DNA of 64,000 nt, taken from positions 62,001-126,000 of the forward strand of contig OZ253672.1 in NCBI GenBank assembly GCA_965263365.1, given 5' to 3'. The translations under genes and the position numbers were made by a program. This document shows, in pieces, positions 52,571 through 61,729 of the stretch. Position 1 is the stretch's first letter; each line of letters opens with the position of its first letter. The stretch comes from CANMUM01 sp965263365. GTDB taxonomy: Bacteria > Pseudomonadota > Alphaproteobacteria > Rhodobacterales > Rhodobacteraceae. The notes under the pieces are model-generated. The model was not told the origin of the DNA. It saw only the letters and a program-made list of their open reading frames with translations, and made no database searches.

Positions 52571-53618
52571 GGGCGCTATCCTGTATGGACGGTTCGGTTT
52601 TTGTAAGGGCGTAAATTGACATTTGATGATTTTTAGCGCGTAACGGTCATGTGTCCGGCCTTTTTGTGCGGAGTTTTACAAAATTGTTTCAACCAAATAG
52701 AAACCTCACAAACTTTTGCACGGCATTGATCTAATTTGTAAATCTTTGGCAATCTTTGCTAAAATATGTTATTGTCGCTATTATTTTAAAGGGCAAGGGG
52801 GTGCGTTACTTCTGGTTTTAATTAAAATCGGAAGTAAGCGAACCCACTTAAGCCCAGAAATATTGGACAGTTTTTGTGCGCGTTTTGATGCGGAGCTATA
52901 GCATAACAGAACCGATTTCTTCCGCATCTAAAAAACCTCTATTTTTTAAGAAGATAGGGTAGAGGGCATAGTATAGCTTTTAATCAATAGCTATAACTTT
53001 ATCACCTCATCAGCACTAACCCATTGTAATTAATCTTGGTTTCACCTTTTTCTTTGTTATGTGGATGCTCTCACCGACCCTGACTTTTGCTTATAGGCAA
53101 ATTCTTTCAACCGCGCAACTTCAAGCGCTAAATCTCGATGCGGGTCAATCAGGATAACAGCATTTCGGTTTGCTCCTTTCCGATGCAACTCTGCCCAGAT
53201 TTCTCGCTTCAAGACTTTGTCGAGATATATTGATGCGTCTTTTATCCGAAGGCCAAATGAGGAATTGTTTGCGCCATAGATACAATAAAACCATAGGATG
53301 CAATACGAGCATACGAAAGAGCAGATAAATAATCTTCATCCGTCGAAATCGTTTCCATGAGTGAAATCTAAGATATTTGAAAATTGGCATTTTTATAGCG
53401 CAAATTATGACCGCTTTTGTGGGCTTGGGATCGCCCATTGATTCCAGAGAATCAACCGCGCTTCAATAAGAGATTATATTCAAAAGTTAACACAACTCAA
53501 ACTTGTATATTTGACTCAAAAAAATGGTTAATTTATCAATTATAGAAATCGGTCAGATTAAGGGGGGGTAAATGCCTTTCCAGAAATCGTTTAGCAATGC
53601 GCGACAGAGGGTCAATCA
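52571..53618. other. Gene-poor kilobase with a decayed minus-strand gene
   Basis: On the minus strand, about 53080-53370, two frames join to METISTDEDYLSALSYARIA, SYGFIVSMAQTIPHLAFG, then LRIKDASIYLDKVLKREIW and NAVILIDPHRDLALEVARLK, which looks like one coherent protein broken by a frameshift near 53245. Family not recognised. A 61-codon plus-strand frame (52716-52901) ending LSPEILDSFCARFDAEL may be another fragment. The rest shows nothing. Confidence 0.4.
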
Positions 53619-53621
53619 GTG

Positions 53622-54353
53622 ATGAATTTTGAATATGATAAGAAAATTGCGGCGCCAGAGGGGATCTCTTTTGGAAGTACGCAGGATGGACTGATATATT
53701 GGAAGCATCAGTTTCCGTTTAATAAAATTACGTCTTACTCAGATTCAATTATTACTGAAGATCCGAGGATTAGTCTTCATAGATTTAATCTTGCAGGCCC
53801 TCGTTTAGGTAAAGTATTTTTGTATTTTTACGTAGGTGGGGTCATTGGTGTATCAAACATGCGTACTGATAATTTTGAAAACGGTGTGCGTCGTGGTTTA
53901 CCCTCAGATGAAATTTATCCTGACCGCAATGAGGACACGCGAACTGACACAAGGTTTATTTCTACTCTTGGTACCCCCGTTGAAGTGCCCTCCTCAGATT
54001 GGCACAGAAAGCATGGTGTTTATAATGATCGGTTTGATGAGGTGGTGCAGGATGTCGAGAATTCGTATGATCCTTACTCGGAGATGATTGACGGATATAC
54101 CCTGCTCGCTTTAGGAGATGAACTGTTAACAACTTATAACTGGAACGAATACAATAATGAAGGCAAGCTTGATAAGTTTGCCGATATTTTCCAACAGAAC
54201 TTTGCACTGAAAATCTTACCCAACTTATTTGCAGGTTTCTATGAGCTAGCTAATTGGGATTACATAGGGCCAGACAGAGATTTATGGAGCTTTAAAGCGA
54301 AGTTTACTAAACAATTAAAACAACAAATTGAAAATGGGGAGCTGATTCAATGA
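53622..54353 (+). CDS. Unrecognised protein
   Basis: 243 residues from ATG 53622 (GTG 53619 also possible), after AGAGGG. It has no signal peptide or membrane helix and many aromatic and acidic residues (LGKVFLYFYVGGVIGVSNMR, ANWDYIGPDRDLWSFKAKF). AT-rich codon use unlike the operon to its left. It overlaps the next frame by 4 bases, so the two are a translationally coupled pair. Confidence 0.65.
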   Translation: MNFEYDKKIAAPEGISFGSTQDGLIYWKHQFPFNKITSYSDSIITEDPRISLHRFNLAGPRLGKVFLYFYVGGVIGVSNMRTDNFENGVRRGLPSDEIYPDRNEDTRTDTRFISTLGTPVEVPSSDWHRKHGVYNDRFDEVVQDVENSYDPYSEMIDGYTLLALGDELLTTYNWNEYNNEGKLDKFADIFQQNFALKILPNLFAGFYELANWDYIGPDRDLWSFKAKFTKQLKQQIENGELIQ

Positions 54354-54832
54354 GTGATTTTACAGATATAGAGAACAACATTTCAGATGAATTTTCTGGG
54401 TTTGACGTTTCTTCAAATCCAGGCTCTCAGGATGTTTTTTACTCGGCGGTTGACCAAAATAATACACCAAATTTAGCAGGAGGAGCTAATGGAGGTGGAT
54501 TTGATATGATTGATAACTCTCAATTTGATAGAGAGTATAATGAAAGATATAATAGCGATCCAGCATTTAGGGATTTGATTGATAACAATCCAGCATTGAG
54601 AGATGAGCTTTGGGATCGGGCATCTGCTAAACTGGCGGGTCAGGCACAAGGAAATGTTGTAGCAATTTTAGGCCAGAACCCACAATTTGACAAGCCAAAT
54701 AGCGTATTTTATCGAGTGGAACTACCAGCCTTACTGGAAAATCCGAATGTAACACATATCAATGGCATTCCGAAATCGAAGCTCATTGAGCTTCAAAATT
54801 CTGGAAGAATTTGGTGTAGGCTTTTCTTATGA
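54350..54832 (+). CDS. Unrecognised protein, coupled to the previous gene
   Basis: 160 residues. A Gly/Asn/Asp-rich, low-complexity N-terminus (TPNLAGGANGGGFDMID) leads to a compact C-terminal part with QFDKPNSVFYRVELPALLEN and PNVTHINGIPKSKLIEL. The layout, with a disordered head, a small domain and a coupled partner gene, is seen in secreted-effector modules, but no toxin motif is identified. The end (GRIWCRLFL) may be created by a frameshift into the next frame. Confidence 0.5.
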   Translation: MSDFTDIENNISDEFSGFDVSSNPGSQDVFYSAVDQNNTPNLAGGANGGGFDMIDNSQFDREYNERYNSDPAFRDLIDNNPALRDELWDRASAKLAGQAQGNVVAILGQNPQFDKPNSVFYRVELPALLENPNVTHINGIPKSKLIELQNSGRIWCRLFL

Positions 54833-55346
54833 CCCGCGATATGGGGTGCAGAAGTTGGCCAATAAAACCTATCGATACTGGAATTCGATTTGTGATGTCG
54901 CGCCAATCATAACGAATATACGCGGCAAAGGTTACACGATTTCAGAGTCTTGGGCTCGATATTTCCAACCTACTCAGGATATTGTGAGTGATTTTGACCG
55001 CTATATTCAAGCTCTAGAAACAATCGTAAATGATACCATAGAGCAACTCGATAGCGGCAAGATGAATTATATCAATAATAGTATTTTAATATTAACGCCT
55101 TCAGTGAATTATACGAATAACGTAAATGAGCGCCTGGACAATCTCTACAATCAAATTGTCATAAAAATGATTGAACATAATATAAATTTGCCTAGGATCA
55201 ATTTAATGCGCAAGCTCTTTTTTGATCTTTCAAGTTACGTCAAATTTTGGAGATTTGGCGAAGACCTCTCTGAAAAAAAGTGGAAGGCTGATTACAAGAG
55301 TGAAATTCGTGAAATTTTCGGTACTATTAGTAAATTGAATTCTTAA
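54762..55346 (+). CDS. Unrecognised protein or frameshifted continuation
   Basis: Frame of 194 codons overlapping the previous one in a different phase. From about 54820 it reads YDPRYGVQKLANKTYRYWNS and continues as a helical protein (FDRYIQALETIVNDTIEQL, NLPRINLMRKLFFDLSSY). The first 20 codons look like read-through of the other frame, so either this is the displaced C-terminus of the preceding gene or a separate gene with a lost start. No family recognised. Confidence 0.45.
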   Translation: MAFRNRSSLSFKILEEFGVGFSYDPRYGVQKLANKTYRYWNSICDVAPIITNIRGKGYTISESWARYFQPTQDIVSDFDRYIQALETIVNDTIEQLDSGKMNYINNSILILTPSVNYTNNVNERLDNLYNQIVIKMIEHNINLPRINLMRKLFFDLSSYVKFWRFGEDLSEKKWKADYKSEIREIFGTISKLNS

Positions 55347-55434
55347 ATAATAATTCGACCGTATCAAGCGCATTTCTGTAGTCGCCCCTAGATTTGTAGA
55401 CACTTTACGCAGGTTCAATTGGAAGTAAAGTAGT

Positions 55435-55785
55435 TACACAAATGCCAAATATGGCAATACGCCAGGTCTCAAAGCCTATTTGCATATCAGCGATCAATTT
55501 GACCCCTTCGCCACGCAGAACATTCCCGCCACGGCCAGCGAAGCACCTTATATATTGGACGGGCTTTTGATGAACGAAACAGGTCGCAAAATCAAAGATC
55601 ATTACACCGATACTGGCGGCGTCAGCGATATGGTCTTCGCGACGACCCATCTCTTTGGTTACAACTTCATCCCGCGTATTCGTGATTTGCCAAGCCGAAG
55701 GCTCTATGCCTTTGAACCCACAAAACTTCATCATTCAATTCGTCCATTGGTCGGCGGTAAAATTCGAGAGAAGCTGATCACTGAG
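55435..55785 (+). pseudogene. Tn3-family transposase fragment
   Basis: Reads NAKYGNTPGLKAYLHISDQF, ATASEAPYILDGLLMNETG and HYTDTGGVSDMVFATTHLFG, then FIPRIRDLPSRRLYAF, the conserved DDE region of Tn3 TnpA. About 115 of roughly 990 codons remain. It ends abruptly at REKLITEN, fused to IS3 sequence. Confidence 0.85.
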
Positions 55786-56030
55786 AATTGGAGCGGTTTA
55801 ATCGCAGTGTCAGAAACGAATGGCTCGGCACAAACATATTTTATACAATTGAGGAGGTGCAAAATCACGTAACAAATTGGCTATGGACGTATAACAACGA
55901 CTGCCCTAATATGGCCATCGGCGGGATAACCCCCGCCATGAAACTGAACCAATATCAAAATCAACAAATCGCCGCATAAGTTCCAGTTTCAAACACCCCT
56001 AAAAATGGGGGGATTACCATCTCAGTCTTC
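55786..56030 (+). pseudogene. IS3-family transposase C-terminal fragment
   Basis: ERFNRSVRNEWLGTNIFYTI followed by WLWTYNNDCPNMAIGGITPA is the C-terminal end (catalytic Glu region) of an IS3-type OrfB, stopping at 55979. The following bases, with CCCCTAAAAATGGGG (55998-56012), look like the IS right end. The element start is missing because it is joined directly to the Tn3 fragment. Confidence 0.82.
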
Positions 56031-56109
56031 TAAAACACAGCTCTCCGCTCGGTTGGGCACACATCCTCCTCACAGGCGAATATAACTGGCCTAAAATTCC
56101 TTAGACCCG

Positions 56110-56950
56110 ATGAACATTTTTTTGATCTTTGTCTCAAATCTGGCACAATGCTTTGAGCCAGATAGGAGGAATGCTCATGAAGAAGAAATTATATATTGGA
56201 TTGGATGTTCATGCCGATACGATTGCGGTTGCTGAGGATGGGCGCGATGGCGAGGTTCGCTTTTACGATGTTATTGCCCATCGATACGATGATGTACTAC
56301 GGTTCACAAAGAGGCTTTCGCAACAAGGGGTGCTTCATTTTTGCTATGAAGCTGGCCCTTGTGGCTATCCCCACCAGCAAATTGCCTTTGAGGAATTGCA
56401 GCGCAGTATTCGCCAAATCTAAGATCATATCACCACATTGGATATGACGATCGACGAAGCGATCGAACATTGGCATTTCGCGCCCCTTGTTGATGCGCGG
56501 CGTGAATACCACCATAGCTGCCACATTGGTTGCCGAGATCGGTGAAATAGCCCGCTTCGAAAACCCACGCCTCTTATGTCTTGGCTCGGCCTTGTCCCCA
56601 GCGAGCATTCCAGCGGCAACACGGTTCGGCGCGTGCAATGCCCTCGCGCGCACCATGCTTGTGGAGGCGAGCTGGTCGTATCGCCATCCCGCCCACGAGC
56701 AACATCAAACGCTCAAGCGCGCTTTGCATTTGCCGCAGGAAATCCAGGATATTGCATGGAAAGCACAAACACGGACTTGCAAACGCTTTCGCGATTTGAG
56801 TGCCAAAGGCAAACCACATCCGCGCGTGCTGACCGCCATTGCGCGCGAGCTTGCGGGGTTCGTATGGGCAATCGCGCGAAAAACGCAATTGCCAAACTGA
56901 ACAATCCAAGGCTGTGTAGCATGCTGGAGGTGTGCGCAATGATGCGAGAA
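56110..56950 (+). pseudogene. IS110-family transposase relic
   Basis: ATG 56177 behind TAGGAGG starts MKKKLYIGLDVHADTIAVAE, the RuvC-like DEDD start of IS110 transposases. After RQI-stop the sequence continues in other frames: MTIDEAIEHWHFAPLVDA, NTTIAATLVAEIGEIARFEN, SWLGLVPSEHSSGNTVRR and LARTMLVEASWSYRHPA. At least three frameshifts make it inactive. Confidence 0.85.
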
Positions 56951-56998
56951 CCCTCGGCGTACGTTGGGATAGATATCCGTTCTTAGAGAGAGGCAAAC

Positions 56999-57325
56999 TC
57001 ATATCGCATAGGTCAGGCGGTTAAAATCCGCGGATGAGAGCGTACTATCCTGCCCCCTACCGGAAGCGACCCCTTTCACTCGCCGAGCGCCGAAATATCT
57101 TTCATCAACTTCAATCACGTTGAAAAAGGGCCGTTGCTCTTCCGAAATCTCGGCAATTCGTTCACGCAAAAGCCGGAGAATTCGGTTGATACTATTTCGA
57201 TTTATGCCTGATAATTTTACAATCTGGGTCGCCGTTAAATCCACGGAAAAGGGCTTGATAACTTCTCTGAATTTGGCTTTGGAAAGTTTAGAACTTCTTA
57301 TGTAGTTATTCTTCAATGATTTCAT
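56999..57325 (-). pseudogene. IS1595-family transposase fragment
   Basis: KLSKAKFREVIKPFSVDLTA, TQIVKLSGINRNSINRILRL and VIEVDERYFGARRVKG are the N-terminus and first catalytic Asp of an IS1595-type transposase, of a different subgroup from the intact copy at 59741. The frame ends after about 108 codons with unrelated sequence. Confidence 0.78.
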
Positions 57326-57381
57326 AGAATTGAACCTAATATTGTGCTCTATTCTAGTCTAGACCCTTAGAATTTATTAGA

Positions 57382-58042
57382 TTATCTGAAGATGAAAATC
57401 ATGATGTTAATTCCAAGCCCTAAGAAAACCAGTCCAACTATTATGTTGAAAATGGCTGTGCTATTTTGATACATAACGCGAACGGATTTCGAAGAGAATG
57501 CCATGGATATGAATGAGAACCATGCCAAGGCTTGGAAAAATACTATACTAACAATAGCGATTTTTGTAGAGACCGATGAGCCTTCTGGAAGGATTGCAAT
57601 GAAAAGGCTGGAAAAAAACTAAGGATTTTGGATTGAAAAGTCCGAATAAGGTACCAGATAAGACGTGCACAATTTGCGGCGTTGGGCGACGTGCAATTTT
57701 GGAATCATCAGGCGTGGCGGATTTTTCTGATGCAATACTGTCGTTTGAATAATTTTTTAAAATTCGTTGAATGCCGTCGTTCAAAGTTATAGCGCCAATA
57801 TACAGCATATATAACACGCCACAAAGTTTTAACATTTGAATGATTGACGGGTAACTATGAAATAAAATCGATTGACCAATAATAGCAAGTGACGCCCACA
57901 CGGCAACAGCCATGGAAATTCCAAGTGCTGATAGCAAAGCCGCTTTCTCATCCTTAAGCGCAGCCTGTGCGATGAAGAAAAAATCTGGACCAGGACTAAC
58001 AAGTCCAAGCAACATAACGATTGAGATTGAGACTATTTCCAT
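57382..58042 (-). pseudogene. LysE/RhtB-family amino-acid exporter, frameshifted
   Basis: The first frame (58042 to 57548) gives VMLLGLVSPGPDFFFIAQAA and GTLFGLFNPKSLVFF, typical of LysE exporters, then degenerates. The other frame continues SLFIAILPEGSSVSTKIAIV and LGLGINIMIFIFR to TAA at 57382-57384, restoring the expected 215-residue length. The break coincides with a run of seven T near 57616, so a single-base slip, possibly a sequencing error, explains it. Confidence 0.8.
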
Positions 58043-58205
58043 AATGATGCCCAGTAACAGAAATTTGCAGCTTAATTAAATGAAGGAAAAAAGTAGAAAT
58101 TTACTATATATTGCTAATCCATTTCAAGAAAGTTGCCCCTTCTATGTAGATGCCACGGCCGTTTCTGATAATTATTTAAGATTTTGCATCCTTGGGAACG
58201 AAGCG

Positions 58206-58213
58206 TAAATTTT
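58206..58213. repeat. Target-site duplication, left (TAAATTTT)
   Basis: TAAATTTT directly precedes the left inverted repeat of the IS1595 element; the identical octamer follows the right end at 60747-60754. Confidence 0.88.
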
Positions 58214-58300
58214 GGGGTCTATATACTTAACTAGCCGATTTCAAAAAAATGAAAAATGTCTGGACAAGATTCCCTATTAGAGCTAGGTAGGTGTGGAAAG

Positions 58301-58565
58301 TGACGGCTATTGCCTTGTTATCGTCTAATCTTGGGAGATTTTATCGACGAGGAAATGATCGACAATGTGGAATCACACTTTCGAACCTTCCGAACCTAAA
58401 CCTAATGTAAGCTCGCACACTTACTGGTTTAGGCCATTTACAAGTAGCCATTACAGCACCTCATATTTCGCAAGCTAGGGTTAAGCCCAGCACTCCGAAG
58501 GCAAACTACTCACCTCCGCGCCATATCAGAGGAATTGTGGTTTTATGAGGCGACAATAGCCGTCA
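58301..58565. repeat. Internal inverted repeat in the element's non-coding arm
   Basis: TGACGGCTATTG (58301-58312) and CAATAGCCGTCA (58554-58565) bound a 265-bp segment without a gene, inside the left arm of the IS1595 element. It may be a nested miniature element or a structured RNA/termination region downstream of rhuM. No flanking duplication is evident. Confidence 0.5.
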
Positions 58566-58650
58566 GGTTGTATTTAACGAATCATTTACAACGAGTCGAG
58601 TCAAAATGTTCTTGTTTTACCCCGAAAAGCGCCTCGGTAGAGATTTTCGG

Positions 58651-59748
58651 TTAACTTGATATTAGAATGTCGTCATATTCACCTAACGCAAGCAATTCTT
58701 CGTCATATTTTATCCCGAGGCTCTCAATTTTCATACGCTTTTTGTATAGAATCAGTTCTCGCTTGGCGTGATCAACAGCTTGGTCTTTAAGCCAGTCTTT
58801 ATACCCGTCAAAAATTGGGTAGTCATTCAACTCCATAAGTCGATCAAGCTGTTTATGCAGAGACTTCATGGTCATTTTAACCCCAGCCAATGCCCTCGCC
58901 TCCGCGTATAGCAAGAACTGTTCTGATAGAATGTGCAGCCTGTATAGTTCGTCACTAGCAAGGAAGTTCTTTGCGGTAGTGACTTCTTGAATTGTAGGTT
59001 CCTTGCCTTTCAAGTTTTGCAAGCCCATATGTGTTTCTTTGTGGTCGGCTCTTTCCATGATTATTTTTGAGGCTGTTTGGCCTGTTACAGCGTGCAAAAA
59101 CTTATCTTGCAATAGGGCATAAAAACTACGAACTTGTTGAGACGATGGCTCATAGTCAGAGGCACTAATCTTAAAGCACTCTCGAACCTTCGCATAAACT
59201 TGCTTTTCATCTGATCGCAACGCTCTCAATTTGGCTGCAAGCGCGTTAAGTTTTTCAGGTGATTCACGAAGCGCTGCTTCGTTGATCACATAGCCTTGCT
59301 CAACATAAGCCTTAATCGTGTTTGTTGCCCATTGTCTGAAGCGTGTGGCGGACTTCGAATTGACTCGGTATCCTACAGAAATTACTACATCTAAACTGTA
59401 AAGTGTGATTGGTTTAGTTGATTGAGCAATATGCACTTTTTGCATATTGCTCTCAGCATCAAGCTCGCCATCTTGGAATATATTGTTTATGTGCCTTGAT
59501 ACGCCAGATTGATCTGTTTCATATAGCTCTGAAATTTGCGCCTGTGTTGCCCAAATATTTTGTGTTTCCTGATCAATCCTAAAATCTATCGGGTCAATCA
59601 CTTCTGGATTAGCATACTCCACAAGCTCAAAGCTCATCTCCATTTGTTCAGGGGGCTTGTATGGGGTCACTTTTGGCGCGATTGATGAAATCACATCATC
59701 AAAGTCCGCAGGTATTGGCTCAATAATCTTTTCTGGCTTTTTACCCAT
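58651..59748 (-). CDS. RhuM-family protein (passenger gene)
   Basis: 365 residues. After a variable N-terminus, IWATQAQISELYETDQSGVS and RHINNIFQDGELDAESNMQ followed by ITLYSLDVVISVGYRVNSKS and ATRFRQWATNTIKAYVEQGY are the signature of the RhuM virulence-protein family, whose biochemical role is unknown. The C-terminal half is helical. The ATG at 59746-59748 lies within the transposase end, an 8-base overlap, so translation is coupled to transposase. Confidence 0.85.
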   Translation of the reverse strand: MGKKPEKIIEPIPADFDDVISSIAPKVTPYKPPEQMEMSFELVEYANPEVIDPIDFRIDQETQNIWATQAQISELYETDQSGVSRHINNIFQDGELDAESNMQKVHIAQSTKPITLYSLDVVISVGYRVNSKSATRFRQWATNTIKAYVEQGYVINEAALRESPEKLNALAAKLRALRSDEKQVYAKVRECFKISASDYEPSSQQVRSFYALLQDKFLHAVTGQTASKIIMERADHKETHMGLQNLKGKEPTIQEVTTAKNFLASDELYRLHILSEQFLLYAEARALAGVKMTMKSLHKQLDRLMELNDYPIFDGYKDWLKDQAVDHAKRELILYKKRMKIESLGIKYDEELLALGEYDDILISS

Positions 59749-60664
59749 TGATCAAGTCCTTATATGTTAGGCGCTTATGCGCCATGCGGTTAATAGTCAT
59801 GTCGATAAATCCCATTGTTCCAAGGTGGGATGTGTTGTGACGGAATGAAAACTCATTCACATAGCGGTTTAGGTGCTTTGGTGACATATAGTGATAGATA
59901 CCATAGTAACCGCGCTTGAGAAGCGCCCAAAAGCTTTCTATGCTGTTGGTATGGGCTTGGCCTTTGATGTATTCTCCAACTGAGTGATTGATTGAAATGT
60001 GGTTGTAGCCTTGCGCACCAAGACCGCGATATGATTTGAAATTGTCAGTGACCACGGTTGCACCGATTTCAGCATTTTCGCGAATGAAGCCTTGGAGTGT
60101 GGTTGCTTTTGTGTTGGCGATTGGCTTGGCGATCACTAGACCGTTTTCTTGGCGCATACCCACAACGGCAACCTTGCCAACCGCGCCACGACCAGCGCGC
60201 AATTTGTCTTTGGCGTGTTTGTTTTTCTCTTTTCCGCCGATATAGGTTTCGTCGACCTGCGAATGATTGCTTTTATCGCCTTTGTCTTGACCTTTAAGCC
60301 AAGTTTCGCGAATGCGTTGCGCCAAAAACCAAGCTGATTTCTGAGTGGTACCAAGCTCACGCGCCATTTGGGTGCTAGGGATACCTTTACGGGCGCTTGT
60401 GAGCATGTAGATAGCCAATAACCATTTTTGCAAAGGGAGGCGGCTTTCTGCAAGAACTGTTCCTGTGCGCACACTAAAATGCTTGCGACACTCTTTGCAG
60501 CGATAGGGCATTGGCTTATGATCTTTGCACTCAACAACGTTCTTTGAGCCACAATGACCGCAAACAGCTTCACCACCCCAACGGCGATTTTCAAAGTATT
60601 GGCGCGCCGCTTCCTCATTAGGAAACTTTTGGAAAAATTCGAATGTGCTAAGTGTCTCGGTCAT
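59741..60664 (-). CDS. IS1595-family transposase (ISXO2-like)
   Basis: 307 residues, intact. An N-terminal zinc ribbon (CGHCGSKN ... YRCKECRKHFSVRTGT) is followed by a helix-turn-helix (GIPSTQMARELGTTQKSAW) and the ISXO2-like catalytic domain, with acidic residues in SQVDETYIGGKEK, VVTDNFKSYRGL and HTNSIESFWALLKRGYYGIY. It starts 60 bases inside the right inverted repeat and overlaps the rhuM-like gene by 8 bases. Confidence 0.93.
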   Translation of the reverse strand: MTETLSTFEFFQKFPNEEAARQYFENRRWGGEAVCGHCGSKNVVECKDHKPMPYRCKECRKHFSVRTGTVLAESRLPLQKWLLAIYMLTSARKGIPSTQMARELGTTQKSAWFLAQRIRETWLKGQDKGDKSNHSQVDETYIGGKEKNKHAKDKLRAGRGAVGKVAVVGMRQENGLVIAKPIANTKATTLQGFIRENAEIGATVVTDNFKSYRGLGAQGYNHISINHSVGEYIKGQAHTNSIESFWALLKRGYYGIYHYMSPKHLNRYVNEFSFRHNTSHLGTMGFIDMTINRMAHKRLTYKDLING

Positions 60665-60746
60665 GGCTAAAATCCTTTATAGGATTTAATTAGCCATTGT
60701 TTGCGATGATGTCAAGAGTTTTTGGCTAGTTAAGTATATATAACCC

Positions 60747-60754
60747 TAAATTTT
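60747..60754. repeat. Target-site duplication, right (TAAATTTT)
   Basis: Identical to 58206-58213, directly after the right inverted repeat. Confidence 0.88.
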
Positions 60755-60828
60755 TTATAGATAATTTCGTCATTGATTAATAATTGCCCTCGAAGATAGG
60801 TTAATAGTACTTAATTTTGGGGGTTGTA

Positions 60829-61634
60829 ATGCTAGAAAATGTATCAAGTAAAAAAATATTAGATGTTGATCGGTTAAATTTTGAAATACTTCAGAGATTG
60901 GTTTGCAGAGAGATTATCGCAATCCGAGTCAGAAGTTTTTTTTCTGAGTTAAGTTGTCAACGTTTCTGTGAGATCGTCGAAGATAGTAGTTTGAAGGGAC
61001 GATATGTTAATGCGCCAGATATCAACCGAATAGGACAAGCTTTTTTTGAGAGCCAAGCGAGTGAAGCAATGCGTAGTGAATACGCAGAGAATGCGCTGGA
61101 TTGGGTTAAGCTTATGCGTACGGAATGTGCGCCTTTATTGACGCCTATTGATAAGCTGCGTCTGGAATTGGATGAGGCGTGGCGTGCTGGTAGTATGCTG
61201 GGAACACTTTTTGGAAGAAAGATGTTTGCGGGGCTGGTCAGAGTATTTAACGCTGGTTCTGAGGCGGAGCCGCACGTTGACGTGCTTTCAGGGATATCAA
61301 AAGCACGGGTATTTCAGAAGATCCGAGATTAAATTTGCAACTGGCTTCCAATGTATATTTGAAACCTGCAAAAAAAGGTGGAGATATTTTATTGTGGGAT
61401 ATCAAGCCTTCGGCGGATGAATATGCGATGATGAAAAAATCAGATAGCTATGGGATCGAGCGTCATAAAACTGGTGATCCTGATGTGATAATTCGACCTG
61501 ATCTTGGCGATTTGATAATTTTCAATCCAGAATATGTACATGCGGTCGATCGTGTTGAAGAAGGACGGCGTGTAACGTGGTCTTCATTTATTGGCGTCAA
61601 AGACGAAAATCAGCCGCTTTTTGTTTGGAGCTAG
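60829..61634 (+). pseudogene. 2OG-Fe(II) oxygenase, frameshifted
   Basis: The first frame (60829-61332) ends soon after FNAGSEAEPHVDVLSG, which holds the HxD iron ligands. The second (to 61634) gives NVYLKPAKKGGDILLWDI and NPEYVHAVDRVEEGRRVTW with the distal His and the 2-oxoglutarate-binding Arg. Joined they make a complete oxygenase of about 267 residues; the break near 61315-61335 is one base. It stands 83 bases right of the IS1595 element and before a LeuA-like gene. Confidence 0.8.
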
Positions 61635-61729
61635 TGGGCGCAAATATTATTGATAAGATTATAGACTAGGTATTGTAGATGACAATACGGTCATTGCCTA
61701 TCGGCAAAAATTAGGATGGAATATTTACG

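Larger units (their letters stand above)
58214..60746 (-). mobile_element. Intact IS1595-family element carrying a rhuM-like passenger gene
   Basis: A 2533-bp element with 23-bp terminal inverted repeats (58214-58236 and 60724-60746, 21 of 23 matching, sharing TATATACTTAACTAGCC) and an 8-bp target duplication TAAATTTT. IS1595-family elements are known to make 8-bp duplications and some groups carry passenger genes. It holds an intact transposase, an overlapping RhuM-like gene and about 415 bases of non-coding DNA at the left end. Perfect duplication implies recent insertion. Confidence 0.92.

Noticed and set aside
58214..60746. RhuM-like gene and transposase as separate unrelated neighbours
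   Set aside because: They overlap by 8 bases and both lie inside one pair of terminal repeats with a perfect target duplication.
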